Below, piece by piece: positions 43,008 to 51,988 of a DNA stretch of 64,000 bases. The notes beneath the pieces are model-generated. The model was given only the letters and a program-made list of their open reading frames with translations, was not told the DNA's origin and did no database searches. The stretch's first letter is position 1. Each line of letters starts with the position of its first letter. The DNA is from Nocardia concava NBRC 100430. GTDB lineage: Bacteria > Actinomycetota > Actinomycetes > Mycobacteriales > Mycobacteriaceae. The DNA lies in the NCBI RefSeq assembly GCF_000308815.1, contig NZ_BAFX01000123.1:1-64000 (forward strand), written 5' to 3'. The translations under genes were made by a program, and so were the position numbers.

Positions 43008-44019
43008 CCCGCAACCAGTCGAGCATGGCGTCGAAGCCGTCCCGGTTGGTCAGGGACAGAGCGATGTTGTGACCGGCGGCGGGCTGGACGTGGGCTTGCA
43101 AACCCGCCTGTGGCGTGAAGAACCACCGCTGGGATTCGAGCGCCTGCCGCGCGGTGCAGGGGCTCTGTTCCATTGGGGTGCAGAAAAATACGTCCGCATC
43201 ACCGACGACCAGCAAGGACGGGACCGAGATCGGGCTGAGCGCTTCGACGAACATGGGCGCGGTAACCGTCGCGACTTCGCCGAGGGTGTCCGTCTGCTTG
43301 TACTGTTCGTCGACGGCCAGCAATTCGGGATCGTAGGTGCCCGGGGCGTAGAAGAACGATCTGGCACCTGGTGTGGTTGTCAGATACCACGGAAGTGAAT
43401 CCGATTGGGGCACACCGTTATCCGGCGTGGCAGCACCATGGCGGGCGAGCAGGTCGAGGCTCTGGGGAATGCCGGGCGGGTTCAGCCAGCCGGTGACGAT
43501 CAGGCCATCCACGTCCCGATAGACCGCAGCCTCCTGTTCGGCGATGACCGTACCGAGAGAATGCCCGACGGTGACGACGTGCCCCCAGCATTGCTCCAGT
43601 TGACCTGCCCGCACCGCCTGCACCACCTGATGAATGACATCCGCGTCGGACATGGCGGTCACGTTCAATGCATCCGGACGCGAACTTCGCCCCGTCCCGA
43701 GCCGATCGATGGCGAACGTCGAATACCCTGCCGCGGCGGCATATCGGACGTATGAGTACTTCCCGTCGAATCCCGGCATATCCCAGTAGTGGTGGTCATA
43801 GGTAATCCCCGGCACCAGCAGTTGCAACACTGCCGACGGCCCGCCCGCCGGATCACAGACTCGGCCGTACACTCGCTCGGGCCGCCCCGCCAACTGCACC
43901 GGCACCTCCACATCCCGGCACACCGCATCGGCTTGCGCGCCACTCTGCCCGGACGCCGACACCATGCCGGCGAGCGCGATCAAGACCGTGAGGCCCATCC
44001 GACCCAGCATGCGTCTCAC
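42991..44019 (-). CDS. Exported alpha/beta hydrolase
   Basis: 342 residues. The N-terminal signal region (MGLTVLIALAGMVSASGQSGAQA) predicts export. The nucleophile elbow is VGHSLGT, LLVVGDADVFF carries the acid Asp, and QPAAGHNIALS the His. Four Cys (VCRD, VCDP, FFCTP, SPCTA) may form disulfides. The start is GTG 44019, with a GGGGGG run 5 bp upstream; ATG 44010 is an alternative. A low-GC palindrome (44034-44057) lies just upstream. Confidence 0.8.
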   Translation of the reverse strand: MRRMLGRMGLTVLIALAGMVSASGQSGAQADAVCRDVEVPVQLAGRPERVYGRVCDPAGGPSAVLQLLVPGITYDHHYWDMPGFDGKYSYVRYAAAAGYSTFAIDRLGTGRSSRPDALNVTAMSDADVIHQVVQAVRAGQLEQCWGHVVTVGHSLGTVIAEQEAAVYRDVDGLIVTGWLNPPGIPQSLDLLARHGAATPDNGVPQSDSLPWYLTTTPGARSFFYAPGTYDPELLAVDEQYKQTDTLGEVATVTAPMFVEALSPISVPSLLVVGDADVFFCTPMEQSPCTARQALESQRWFFTPQAGLQAHVQPAAGHNIALSLTNRDGFDAMLDWLRATFPA

Positions 44020-44033
44020 CGAGCCCCCCAATT

Positions 44034-44057
44034 CTGAAATACCGCTTTGTATTTCAG
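44034..44057. promoter_or_regulatory. Low-GC palindrome CTGAAATAC-N6-GTATTTCAG
   Basis: Perfect 9-bp arms (44034-44042 and 44049-44057) sit 15 bp upstream of the hydrolase start. Arm spacing and AT-richness inside a GC-rich genome suit a TetR-type repressor site. Confidence 0.55.
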
Positions 44058-44078
44058 CAGACTTCACGAGAAATCGCT

Positions 44079-44198
44079 GCCATTCACGACACCCACGGGC
44101 CCAACAGGTACGGCCCGGACCCCAAGAACCGGAAGGGGATCGACTTCGGCGAGCCGAGTTATTGGGGTCCGCCCGCACAGGAGTGGATGCGTCGGTCA
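44079..44198 (+). pseudogene. DUF805 C-terminal remnant
   Basis: Plus-strand codons read AIHDTHGPNRYGPDPKNRKG and FGEPSYWGPPAQEW, where HGPNRYGPDPK is the usual C-terminal tail of DUF805 membrane proteins. No start codon or membrane helices precede it, so only the tail of a gene remains. It overlaps the oxidoreductase end by about 3 bp. Confidence 0.45.
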
Positions 44199-45059
44199 GC
44201 GGTAGGAGCCGGTGCTGAGGTCGGCTATTGCGGTGGGGGACTTGGGTTGCCAGTTCAGGTGGTCGGAGGCGGCTCGGCCGGTGACCGTTTGGCTGAGGGC
44301 GAGGGCGTCGGCGAAGTGGTCGCCGAGGTCGGCTCGGGCCTGGGAGAGGGGGATGATGGTGGTTTTGCCGGTGACGCCGGCGGCGTGGGAGGCGGCGGCG
44401 GCCAGGTCGGAGACGGGGACGGCGGGCTGGGTGATGGCGTGCCAGACGGAGCCGGCGGGGGCCGCGTCGATGACCTTGGCGAAGAGGTCGGCGAGGTCAT
44501 CGACGTGGACCATGGGCCAGACCACCGACGGGTCGGCGATGACCACGGGGGACTCGTGCTTGCGCGCGAGATCCACCAGGAGGGCGGGGATTCCGCCGCC
44601 GCGGCCGTAGACGATGCCGGGGCGGACGACGGCGGCGCGGACGCCCTCATCGGCGAGGTCGAGGACCTGCTGTTCGATGGTCGGGCGATAGCCGACGATC
44701 GGAATCGGGTTGGTGGGGGTGGTTTCGTCCGCGGCGTCGGTGGCGCCGAGCACCCAGACGCCGCTGGTGTAGACGAACGACTTGCCGGTGCCGCGCAGCG
44801 GATCGGTCAGCGCGGTGATGGCGGCGGCGTCGACGGCCTGATCGCCGCTGGGGGTGGCGAGGTTGATGACGGCGTCGATATCGGGGGTGACCGCGGCGGT
44901 GAGGGAGGCCGGATCGGTCAGATCGCCGGTGCGGGTCTCGTAGTCACCCGCCGCCTTGCCGGGCCGGGCCAGCACGACAATGTCGTGACCCAGGCTCGAA
45001 AACCGCTCGGTGACAGCGGAACCCAGGTACCCACCGGCGCCGATGACCAGTACTCGCAT
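44196..45059 (-). CDS. NAD(P)-binding oxidoreductase, NmrA/epimerase-like
   Basis: 287 residues. The N-terminal motif is GAGGYLG and the chain ends in a Rossmann half-fold. VYTSGVWVLG supplies a Ser/Thr, and VGYRPTIEQQ the likely Tyr. AAGAAGGAG lies 6 bp before the ATG. It is downstream of the SnoaL gene (36-bp gap) and belongs to the CGATAA-regulated unit. Confidence 0.85.
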   Translation of the reverse strand: MRVLVIGAGGYLGSAVTERFSSLGHDIVVLARPGKAAGDYETRTGDLTDPASLTAAVTPDIDAVINLATPSGDQAVDAAAITALTDPLRGTGKSFVYTSGVWVLGATDAADETTPTNPIPIVGYRPTIEQQVLDLADEGVRAAVVRPGIVYGRGGGIPALLVDLARKHESPVVIADPSVVWPMVHVDDLADLFAKVIDAAPAGSVWHAITQPAVPVSDLAAAASHAAGVTGKTTIIPLSQARADLGDHFADALALSQTVTGRAASDHLNWQPKSPTAIADLSTGSYR

Positions 45060-45095
45060 GAAGAACTCCTTCTTTCCTACTACCGACCATCGAAT

Positions 45096-45512
45096 CTACT
45101 TGGCGGCGAAGAGCAGTCGATGCGCGTAGCCGGTGTCGAAGTACTCGCGGGCCTCCGCGATGCGCCCGTCCACCACCCGGAAGGCGATCACCACGTCGTT
45201 GACGTACGACTCCCCCGCCGCGGTGGTCGCGCGGGTGGTCCACTCGGCGACGGCCCGGTCGCCGTCCGCGAGCACGCCGCGCACCTCCTGACTCATCGGC
45301 GCGGTGATGTCGAAGCGCTCCAGCATGGCGGGCAGGAAACCGTGGAAGATCTGATCGGGGCCGACCCAGGTGCCCGAGGTCGGCAGGTCCCCGGCCAACG
45401 TCCAGGTGGCGTCGGGGGTGAAGAATTCATTGCGCCGCTCGACCGCCTCGCCGCTCTGCAGCGCGCGGATGTAGTTCTCGATGACGGTGCGGGTCTCGTT
45501 CGTGGTGCTCAT
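45096..45512 (-). CDS. SnoaL-like (NTF2-fold) protein
   Basis: 138 residues, a single SnoaL/NTF2-like domain: IENYIRALQSGEAVERRNEFF and VNDVVIAFRVVDGRIAEAREYFDTGYAHR (in parts). Such proteins are small hydrolases, isomerases or binding proteins. The ATG at 45512 is better placed than an in-frame start at 45548, which would overlap the operator side. Probably cotranscribed with the oxidoreductase at 44196. Confidence 0.85.
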   Translation of the reverse strand: MSTTNETRTVIENYIRALQSGEAVERRNEFFTPDATWTLAGDLPTSGTWVGPDQIFHGFLPAMLERFDITAPMSQEVRGVLADGDRAVAEWTTRATTAAGESYVNDVVIAFRVVDGRIAEAREYFDTGYAHRLLFAAK

Positions 45513-45568
45513 GACATTCAGTTCACCGGAAATCGGAGGCCGGACCAATGAGCAGCCCGAGCATTCAG

Positions 45569-45587
45569 CGATAAGGATCGGTTATCG
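45569..45587. promoter_or_regulatory. Operator CGATAA-N7-TTATCG, copy 2
   Basis: CGATAAGGATCGGTTATCG is located between the SnoaL start (57 bp away) and the TauE/SafE start. It is the near twin of 42032-42050. Confidence 0.65.
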
Positions 45588-45594
45588 TCCGGGC

Positions 45595-45680
45595 CCCGGT
45601 GAGCCGCGGTGACCCGATTCGTAGGATGTCCCGGTGAGCGCTGGGTGTTTGGGTATCCGGCCCGGTGAGCGGCGGTGACC
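45595..45680 (+). repeat. Direct repeat flanking a possible leader peptide
   Basis: CCCGGTGAGC(C/G)GCGGTGACC occurs at 45595-45614 and 45661-45680 (19 of 20 identical), with a third partial copy at 45630-45640. The first copy contains a GTG (45609) opening a 19-codon frame VTRFVGCPGERWVFGYPAR that ends at 45668, 6 bp before and in frame with the TauE GTG start in the second copy. Confidence 0.5.
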
Positions 45681-46430
45681 GTCCTCGAGGCGGCCGAGCT
45701 GATAGCTGTCGGGTTCGCGGCCGGATTGGTCAGCGTGCTGGTCAGCCTGGCCTCGCTGGTGTCCTATCCCGCATTGCTCGGCATGGGTTTGATGCCGGTG
45801 GCGGCCAATGTCACCAATACCGTGGCACTCATCTTCACCGGAGTCGGGGCGGCGGCCGGATCGCGGCAGGAGCTGGCCGGAACGCGGCGCACGGTGCTGC
45901 GGCTCGGTGTGGTCGCGGCGATCGGCGGCGCGATCGGGGCGGTGCTGCTGCTGATCGCGCCCGCTTCGACCTTCCAGTTCGTGGTGCCGTTCCTGATCGG
46001 CGGGGCGTCGATATTCCTGCTGGCGCAACCATCGCTGACCAAACGCTGGCAGCACACAAGCGACGCCGGAAAAGCCTGGCGCAACGCCCTTCTCGCCGTA
46101 CTGCTGTTCGCCGCCGCCGTCTACGCCGGGTATTTCGGTGCGGCGGGCGGGATTCTGATCCTGGCCATCATTTCGGCCAGGTACCCGGAGTGGTCGCCGC
46201 AGCGCGCCAATGCGGTCAAGAGCGTCACCTCGATGTGCGCGAACGGCGCGGCCGCAATCGGATTCGCGTTCTACGGTCCGGTGCACTGGATGTTCGTCGC
46301 ACCGCTCGCCCTGGGCTTCCTGCTCGGTGGACGGGTCGGGCCGGTGGTGGCGCGGCGGCTGCCCAGCAACAGCCTGCGGGTCATCGCCGCCGGATGCGGT
46401 ATCGCGCTCGCGGTGAAATTCGCGGTGTAG
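45675..46430 (+). CDS. TauE/SafE-family permease
   Basis: 251 residues with about eight membrane helices: AAGLVSVLVSLASLVSYPALLG and YAGYFGAAGGILILAII carry the TauE/SafE repeats. These export sulfite, sulfoacetate or related anions. GTG 45675 is the start; a 19-codon frame ends 6 bp upstream. The CGATAA operator is 88 bp upstream, so this gene may be in the same regulon. Confidence 0.85.
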   Translation: MTVLEAAELIAVGFAAGLVSVLVSLASLVSYPALLGMGLMPVAANVTNTVALIFTGVGAAAGSRQELAGTRRTVLRLGVVAAIGGAIGAVLLLIAPASTFQFVVPFLIGGASIFLLAQPSLTKRWQHTSDAGKAWRNALLAVLLFAAAVYAGYFGAAGGILILAIISARYPEWSPQRANAVKSVTSMCANGAAAIGFAFYGPVHWMFVAPLALGFLLGGRVGPVVARRLPSNSLRVIAAGCGIALAVKFAV

Positions 46431-46440
46431 GAACGCGAAA

Positions 46441-46470
46441 GCGCCCATGGCCTCGAAAAGCCATGGGCGC
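46441..46470. terminator. Bidirectional terminator
   Basis: GCGCCCATGGC (46441-46451) and GCCATGGGCGC (46460-46470) form a perfect 11-bp stem with an 8-nt CTCGAAAA loop. It sits between the convergent TauE/SafE and MFS genes. Confidence 0.85.
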
Positions 46471-46485
46471 CTTCAAACCGGAACG

Positions 46486-48015
46486 TCAGTCCTTGACCAG
46501 CTGCACCTCGGGGAAGTCCGCCTCATCCACCGAATCCGGGATCTCGGTAGCCACGGCATCGGCCGGGACCTCGTCCACCGGATCCGGGATCTCGGCGCCG
46601 TGATGCCCGGCCGCCGAACGGTTGGGCAGCAGCACCGCCATCACGATCACCACGACCGACAGGGCCGCCGAGACCAGGAACGCCAGCCGCATACCGGACA
46701 GCGGAGCCTCGAGCGGGTTTGCCACGGTGCCATTCAGGTGATCGGCCCGCGAGGTCATGACCACCACGACGAGCGCGGTACCGAACGCGGCCGCCACCTG
46801 CTGCAGGGTCGCCAGCATGGAGCTGCCGTGCGAGTACAGGTGCATCGGCAGCGCGCCCAGACCCAGGGTGAAGACCGGTGTGAAGGCCGCGGCCAGCGAC
46901 AGCATCAGCAGCACGTGCAGCGCCACCAGCAGAGCGTACGGCGAGGTCAGGGACAACTGGGTGAAGCCCGCGAGCGCGGCGGTGATGCCGATGGCACCGG
47001 GAATCACCAGGACTCGCGCGCCGAACCGGTCGAAGATCTTGCCGACTGTCGGGCCGAGCAGACCCATGGCCAGACCACCGGGCATGACCAGCAGGCCCGT
47101 CGCCAGCGGGCTCAGCCCGCGCAGGTTCTGCAGGTACAGCGGCAGCAGGATCATCGAACCCATCATGGCCAGGAACGCGACCGCCATCAGCAGCAGCGAC
47201 TTGGCGTAGGTGGGGGCCAGCAGCACACGCAGGTCCAGCAGCGGAGTGCTGTTGCGCTGCAGCGAGAGCTGGCGGAACGCGAAGATGGCGATCAGGACCA
47301 CACCGGCGGCGACGATCAGCGACGGGGTGAGGGCGCTGCCCTCGCCGAACTTGCTCAGGCCGTACACCAGGCTGCCGAAACCGAAGCCCGCGAACACCAC
47401 GCTGAACCAGTCGATCGAACCCGCCTGCGGCTCACCGACGTTCTCCAGGTTGCGCAGACCGAACACGGTCACCACACCCGCGATCGGCAGCACCAGCACG
47501 AACAGCCAACGCCAGGAAGCGATCTGGAGCACCAGGCCGGAGATGACCGGACCCATGGCGGGGGCCACCGAGATGGCCAGGGTGACATTGCCCATGACCC
47601 GGCCGCGGTCCTTCTCGTCGACGACCGTCATCAGCGTGGTCATCAGCAGCGGCATCATGACCGCGGTGCCGCCCGCCTGGACCACGCGGCCGATCAGCAG
47701 GACGGCGAACGTCGGCGCGATGGCGGCGACGGCGGTGCCGACCAGGAAGGTGCCCATGGCGAGGGTGTAGGCGCGACGGGTGCTGACGCGCTGCAGGAAC
47801 CAGCCGGTCACCGGGATGACCGCCGCCATGGTGAGCATGAACGCGGTGGAAACCCATTGTGCGGAACGCTCGCTCACATGGAGATCCGTCATGAGCCGCG
47901 GAATCGCGTTGATCATGATGGTCTCGTTGAGGATCACCGTGAAGGTCGCGAGCACCAGCAACCGGATGACGGTTGGCGTCCGCTGCTTGGTCGAGCTAGC
48001 GGATATGTCGGGCAT
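46486..48015 (-). CDS. MFS drug exporter, DHA2 (EmrB/QacA) type
   Basis: 509 residues with 14 predicted helices. TFTVILNETIMINAIPRLM, ERSAQWVSTAFMLTMAAVIPVTGW and APAMGPVISGLVL are DHA2 motifs, the last being motif C of antiporters. The C-terminal tail is acidic (PDPVDEVPADAVATEIPD). ATG 48015 follows GGAGG at 7 bp. Exports drugs or metabolites using proton motive force. Substrate unknown. Confidence 0.92.
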   Translation of the reverse strand: MPDISASSTKQRTPTVIRLLVLATFTVILNETIMINAIPRLMTDLHVSERSAQWVSTAFMLTMAAVIPVTGWFLQRVSTRRAYTLAMGTFLVGTAVAAIAPTFAVLLIGRVVQAGGTAVMMPLLMTTLMTVVDEKDRGRVMGNVTLAISVAPAMGPVISGLVLQIASWRWLFVLVLPIAGVVTVFGLRNLENVGEPQAGSIDWFSVVFAGFGFGSLVYGLSKFGEGSALTPSLIVAAGVVLIAIFAFRQLSLQRNSTPLLDLRVLLAPTYAKSLLLMAVAFLAMMGSMILLPLYLQNLRGLSPLATGLLVMPGGLAMGLLGPTVGKIFDRFGARVLVIPGAIGITAALAGFTQLSLTSPYALLVALHVLLMLSLAAAFTPVFTLGLGALPMHLYSHGSSMLATLQQVAAAFGTALVVVVMTSRADHLNGTVANPLEAPLSGMRLAFLVSAALSVVVIVMAVLLPNRSAAGHHGAEIPDPVDEVPADAVATEIPDSVDEADFPEVQLVKD

Positions 48016-48308
48016 CGGAAAACCTCCGGTGGTATTCGTGTGATCGAGGGGTAGCGCGGGCCCGATATCGAGTCGGTGACTGTGGCCAACCGGACCTACA
48101 GCAGTGCAGACGGATACAGATCACTCAACTCATCGGTCGCGCATCAGTATTCCGGCAGGGTCCGACAAAATTCATCCGATTAACGGACGTTTGGGGCCGT
48201 CATGCGGTGTCGAAAATGCGCCGCCACCTGTGCTTATCAGATGCGTCAAGATTGATCAGTGAGTCAGGTCACGTTCCCGGAATCGCGCACGGGTCATGAT
48301 GGACACCG

Positions 48309-51080
48309 ATGGAAGCGAGAACGACAGTGGCCGACCAGGTTCCGCCGCTCCGGGGTCGGGAGCGGGAACAGCAAGAGCTCGACAGGCTGATCGAGGACGC
48401 GCGCGAAGGGCGCAGCGGGGCGCTGGTACTGCGTGGCGAGGCCGGGATCGGCAAGACCGCACTGCTGGACTACGCCGCCGCGCAGGCGGGTGACCTGCGA
48501 ATACTGCGCGGAACCGGCATCGAGGTAGAGGCCGAACTACCCTTCGCCGGGCTGCAATTGCTATTGCGCCCCGCCCTGGGCCGACTCGCCGATCTGCCGG
48601 AACCGCAGCGCGCGGCACTGTCGGGCGCGCTCGGGCTGGGATCCGGCGGCGGCGAACCCATGCTGACCGGTCTCGCGGTGCTCTCGCTGCTCACCGACCA
48701 CGCCGACGGATCCGGACTGCTGGTCATCGTGGACGACGCGCAATGGCTCGACCGGGCCTCACAGGACGCGCTGCTGTTCGCGGCCCGCCGCCTGTACTCC
48801 GAGGGCATCGCCGTGCTGTTCGGCGTCCGCGAGGGCGAGGGCTCCTTCGAAGCGACCGGGCTGCCCGAACAGCGCCTGGCCGGATTGTCACCCGAGGCGT
48901 CGGCGGCTCTGCTTCAGGATTCGGCGACCTTGCCCGGCGGGCACACCCTCTCCCCCACCGTGCGCTACCGGCTGCTGGCCGAGGCGCGCGGCAATCCCCT
49001 CGCCCTGCGCGAGTTGCCGCTCGCCATGGCCGCCGAACCCACCGCCGATCTCGCCGCCGGCGCGCTGCCGCTGACAGACCGGCTGCGCCTGGCATTTCAC
49101 GGCCGCATCAGCCGCTTGCCCGAAGCGACCCGAACTCTGCTCACGGTGCTCGCCACCGACGAAACCGGCGACGCCGCCGTGGTTTTGAGCGCAGCGGCCG
49201 AGCTCGGCGCGGGAATCGACGACCTCGCCCCCGCCGAGACCGCGGGCCTGCTGGCCAGGACGGACCTCTCGATCGCCTTCCGGCATCCCCTGATTCGCGC
49301 GGCGGTGTATCAGCGCACCCCGATGGGGCAGCGATTGGCGGTGCATCGCGCACTGGCCGAGGTCTTGCACACACCCGAGCAGGCGGACCGCCGCGCCTGG
49401 CATCGCGCGGCAGCGGCGCTCGGCCCCGACTCCGAGGTGGCGGATGCCCTGGAGCACAGCGCCGTTCGAGCACGTGAGCGCGGCGGGTACAAGGCGGCGG
49501 CCGCGGCCTACGATCGTGCGGCCCGGCTCAGTGAGCGGCCGGAGGATCGCACCCGACGGCAGGCGCTGGCCGCGCAGGCGGCATTGGAGGCCGGGGATGT
49601 GGGACGGGCCGGGGACCTGGCCCGGCGCACCGCCCGCGCCACAGGTTCGGAAGCATTGCGCGCCAGGCTTTCCCAAGTACATGCGCTGGCCCGATTCTGG
49701 CAGGGCGAATTCCCCGAAGCGCACCGGCTGCTGATCGAGGCGGCAACGAGCATCGCGGACACCGAGCCCGAGCAGGCGGCGGGCATGCTGGTGCAGGCCA
49801 TGCACACCGGCTGGTACCTCGGCGAAGCCGACCTGCGGGAAGTCCTGAAACACCTTGCGGACCTGCGGTTACCGGAGCAGTCGCCGGTGACACCGGTGGT
49901 GCGGTTCATCGGCGTACTGTTCGACCGAGGTCCGGGAACACCGCCTGCTCTCACCGAGATACTCGATGAAATCCGCTCTCGGGGCGAGGTTTCCGACCAG
50001 ATCCTGTCGATCGTGTGCGGCGTCGCCCTCGCGCGCGGACAAGACGGTCCGGCCTTCGATCTGGCCAAATCCTTGGAGGCCAGGTATCGGTCCGCCGGTG
50101 CGGCCGGGCGACTGCCGACCGTCCTGTTCTTCGCCGCCGAGGCGGACATCTTCACCGGCCGCCTGCGTGATGCGCGCACCGCCACGCTCGAGGCTCGCGA
50201 TCTGGCGCGCGATACCGGCCAGCAGCAGTGGGTTCGCCAACTCAGCAGTGTCCTGGCTCATTTGGATGCCTTGCAGGGGAACGAGGACGAGTGCCGGGCG
50301 CACGCCGAACTCGGTCTGACCGGGGATACCCCGGGAGCGGTCGCGCCGGGCGCGCCCTGGGCGCATTGGTCACTGGGACTGCTCGAACTCGGCGCGGGTC
50401 GTGCCGAGGCCGCACTATCGCGCTTCGAGCGGTTGACGAAATCCCCGTTCAATCACCATATTTGCGCCACCCGCTCGGTCCCCGACCTGGTCGAGGCCAC
50501 TGTCCGCCTCGGCGAGACGGACCGCGCCGCGGCACCTTTCAGCAACTTCGAAGGCTGGGCGGAGTCGGTGGGTCAGCCGTGGGCGGAGGCACTCGTACTA
50601 CGCTGCCGCGCACTGCTGGACGATGAGAACGCCGAGACTCTCTATCTTCGCGCCTTGGAGACGCACGATCGCGAGGCCCGCCCCATCGAATTCGCCCGGA
50701 CCGCATTGCTTTACGGCGAATGGCTCCGCCGTGCGCGCCGAAGGTCCGAGGCCCGCACCCACTTGCACGAGGCCCTCGGGGTCTTCGAACGCCTGGGTCT
50801 GGACCCGTGGGCCCGGCGAGCCCGCCACGAACTCACCGCCGCAGGAGCCGCCGAAGCCTCCGGAGCCGATCCGGCCCCGACCCGGACCGCGGCCACCGGA
50901 CTCACTCCGCAGGAATTGCAGATCGTCCGGCTGGCCGCCCGGGGCCTGTCCAATCGGGATATCGCCGCCCAGCTGTTCCTGAGCCACCGCACCGTCGGCT
51001 ACCACCTCTACAAGGCGTACCCGAAGCTCGGCGTCACCTCGCGCGGCGAGCTGAAAGGGCTTGCCGCACAACTCCGATAG
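48309..51080 (+). CDS. Large LuxR-family (LAL) regulator
   Basis: 923 residues. An N-terminal AAA-type ATPase has Walker A GEAGIGKT (43-50) and Walker B LLVIVDDAQWLD. A long helical TPR-like middle follows, then a LuxR helix-turn-helix at the C-terminus (LTPQELQIVRLAARGLSNRDIAAQLFLSHRTVGYHLYK in part, about 857-895). LAL regulators switch on pathway genes when bound to a ligand. The ATG at 48309 is taken; GTG 48327 is possible. A cluster-specific target is not apparent. Confidence 0.9.
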   Translation: MEARTTVADQVPPLRGREREQQELDRLIEDAREGRSGALVLRGEAGIGKTALLDYAAAQAGDLRILRGTGIEVEAELPFAGLQLLLRPALGRLADLPEPQRAALSGALGLGSGGGEPMLTGLAVLSLLTDHADGSGLLVIVDDAQWLDRASQDALLFAARRLYSEGIAVLFGVREGEGSFEATGLPEQRLAGLSPEASAALLQDSATLPGGHTLSPTVRYRLLAEARGNPLALRELPLAMAAEPTADLAAGALPLTDRLRLAFHGRISRLPEATRTLLTVLATDETGDAAVVLSAAAELGAGIDDLAPAETAGLLARTDLSIAFRHPLIRAAVYQRTPMGQRLAVHRALAEVLHTPEQADRRAWHRAAAALGPDSEVADALEHSAVRARERGGYKAAAAAYDRAARLSERPEDRTRRQALAAQAALEAGDVGRAGDLARRTARATGSEALRARLSQVHALARFWQGEFPEAHRLLIEAATSIADTEPEQAAGMLVQAMHTGWYLGEADLREVLKHLADLRLPEQSPVTPVVRFIGVLFDRGPGTPPALTEILDEIRSRGEVSDQILSIVCGVALARGQDGPAFDLAKSLEARYRSAGAAGRLPTVLFFAAEADIFTGRLRDARTATLEARDLARDTGQQQWVRQLSSVLAHLDALQGNEDECRAHAELGLTGDTPGAVAPGAPWAHWSLGLLELGAGRAEAALSRFERLTKSPFNHHICATRSVPDLVEATVRLGETDRAAAPFSNFEGWAESVGQPWAEALVLRCRALLDDENAETLYLRALETHDREARPIEFARTALLYGEWLRRARRRSEARTHLHEALGVFERLGLDPWARRARHELTAAGAAEASGADPAPTRTAATGLTPQELQIVRLAARGLSNRDIAAQLFLSHRTVGYHLYKAYPKLGVTSRGELKGLAAQLR

Positions 51081-51096
51081 CCCGACCGCCATGCCG

Positions 51097-51915
51097 TCAC
51101 GCCTTGATGAAATCGAGGATGTCGGCATTCACCTGCGTGAAGTGGCTGTGGTACAGGCCGTGTCCGGCATCCGGGTATTTCTTCAGGATGGCGTCAGGGG
51201 CGAGTTCGACCGCGCGGCGGCTGCCGAGGTCGATCGGAATCGACTGGTCTGGAATGCCGTGCAGCAGCAGCATCGGCACCGGGCAGGCCGCGACGTCGGC
51301 ACGGTGGTCGGTCACGAAGATCGCCCGCTGAGTCTCCACCGCCGCGTACGGAGAGCAGCTCATGCTGCGCCGCACCTCGTTCTCCATCATCGCCGGGGTC
51401 ACCCGGGTACCCATGTGGGTGGCGTAGTAGCCCTGCACCCGGTCGGCCAGCCACTGCGCGCGATCGTGAGCCAGATCATTCAGGGTGGCCTCGATGAGTT
51501 CGTCGGGAACGCCGATCGGATTGTCGGCGGTCTGCCGCAGGAACGGAATCGCGGCGCCCAGCATCGCGATTCGCGAGACTCGGTCGGCGCCGTGGCGCGC
51601 CAGGTAGCGGACCACCTCACCGCTGCCGCCGGAGTGGGCGACCAGGATCGCGTCCCGCAGGTCCAGATGCTCCATCAGGCCCGCGAGATCGTCTGCGCGA
51701 GTGTCGGTGTCATAGCCGGAGGATGGGCGATCGGAGCGGCCGTGGCCGCGGCGGTCCAGCAGGACGCAGCGGTAGCCCTGCTCCAGGAAGAACGGAACCT
51801 GGCGCTCCCACATATCGGTGGGCATCGACCAACCGGCGATGAACACGATCGGAGTGCCGGTGCCGTAATCCTCGTAGGCGAGCGTGGTGCCGTCGGTGGG
51901 AGTGGTGAAGAACAT
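51097..51915 (-). CDS. Alpha/beta hydrolase, non-haem peroxidase-like
   Basis: 272 residues. Typical of the non-haem chloroperoxidase/esterase group: FIAGWSMPTDMWERQ, RRGHGRSDRP, nucleophile VAHSGGSGE, LLLHGIPDQSIPID and DAGHGLYHSH with the His. The usual GHSxGG becomes AHSGGS here. No signal peptide. ATG 51915 starts the gene; it follows the SnoaL gene in the same direction and may be cotranscribed. Confidence 0.85.
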   Translation of the reverse strand: MFFTTPTDGTTLAYEDYGTGTPIVFIAGWSMPTDMWERQVPFFLEQGYRCVLLDRRGHGRSDRPSSGYDTDTRADDLAGLMEHLDLRDAILVAHSGGSGEVVRYLARHGADRVSRIAMLGAAIPFLRQTADNPIGVPDELIEATLNDLAHDRAQWLADRVQGYYATHMGTRVTPAMMENEVRRSMSCSPYAAVETQRAIFVTDHRADVAACPVPMLLLHGIPDQSIPIDLGSRRAVELAPDAILKKYPDAGHGLYHSHFTQVNADILDFIKA

Positions 51916-51988
51916 GGGAAGTCCTTGTATGACAGAGATTTTCGGTGGGCCCGGCGGCCGCCGATGAACTCGGCGGCCGTCGATCGGC

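Noticed and set aside
46447..48054. 535-codon plus-strand frame over the MFS gene
   Set aside because: Gln/His/Arg-rich antisense translation; the opposite strand has all DHA2 motifs.
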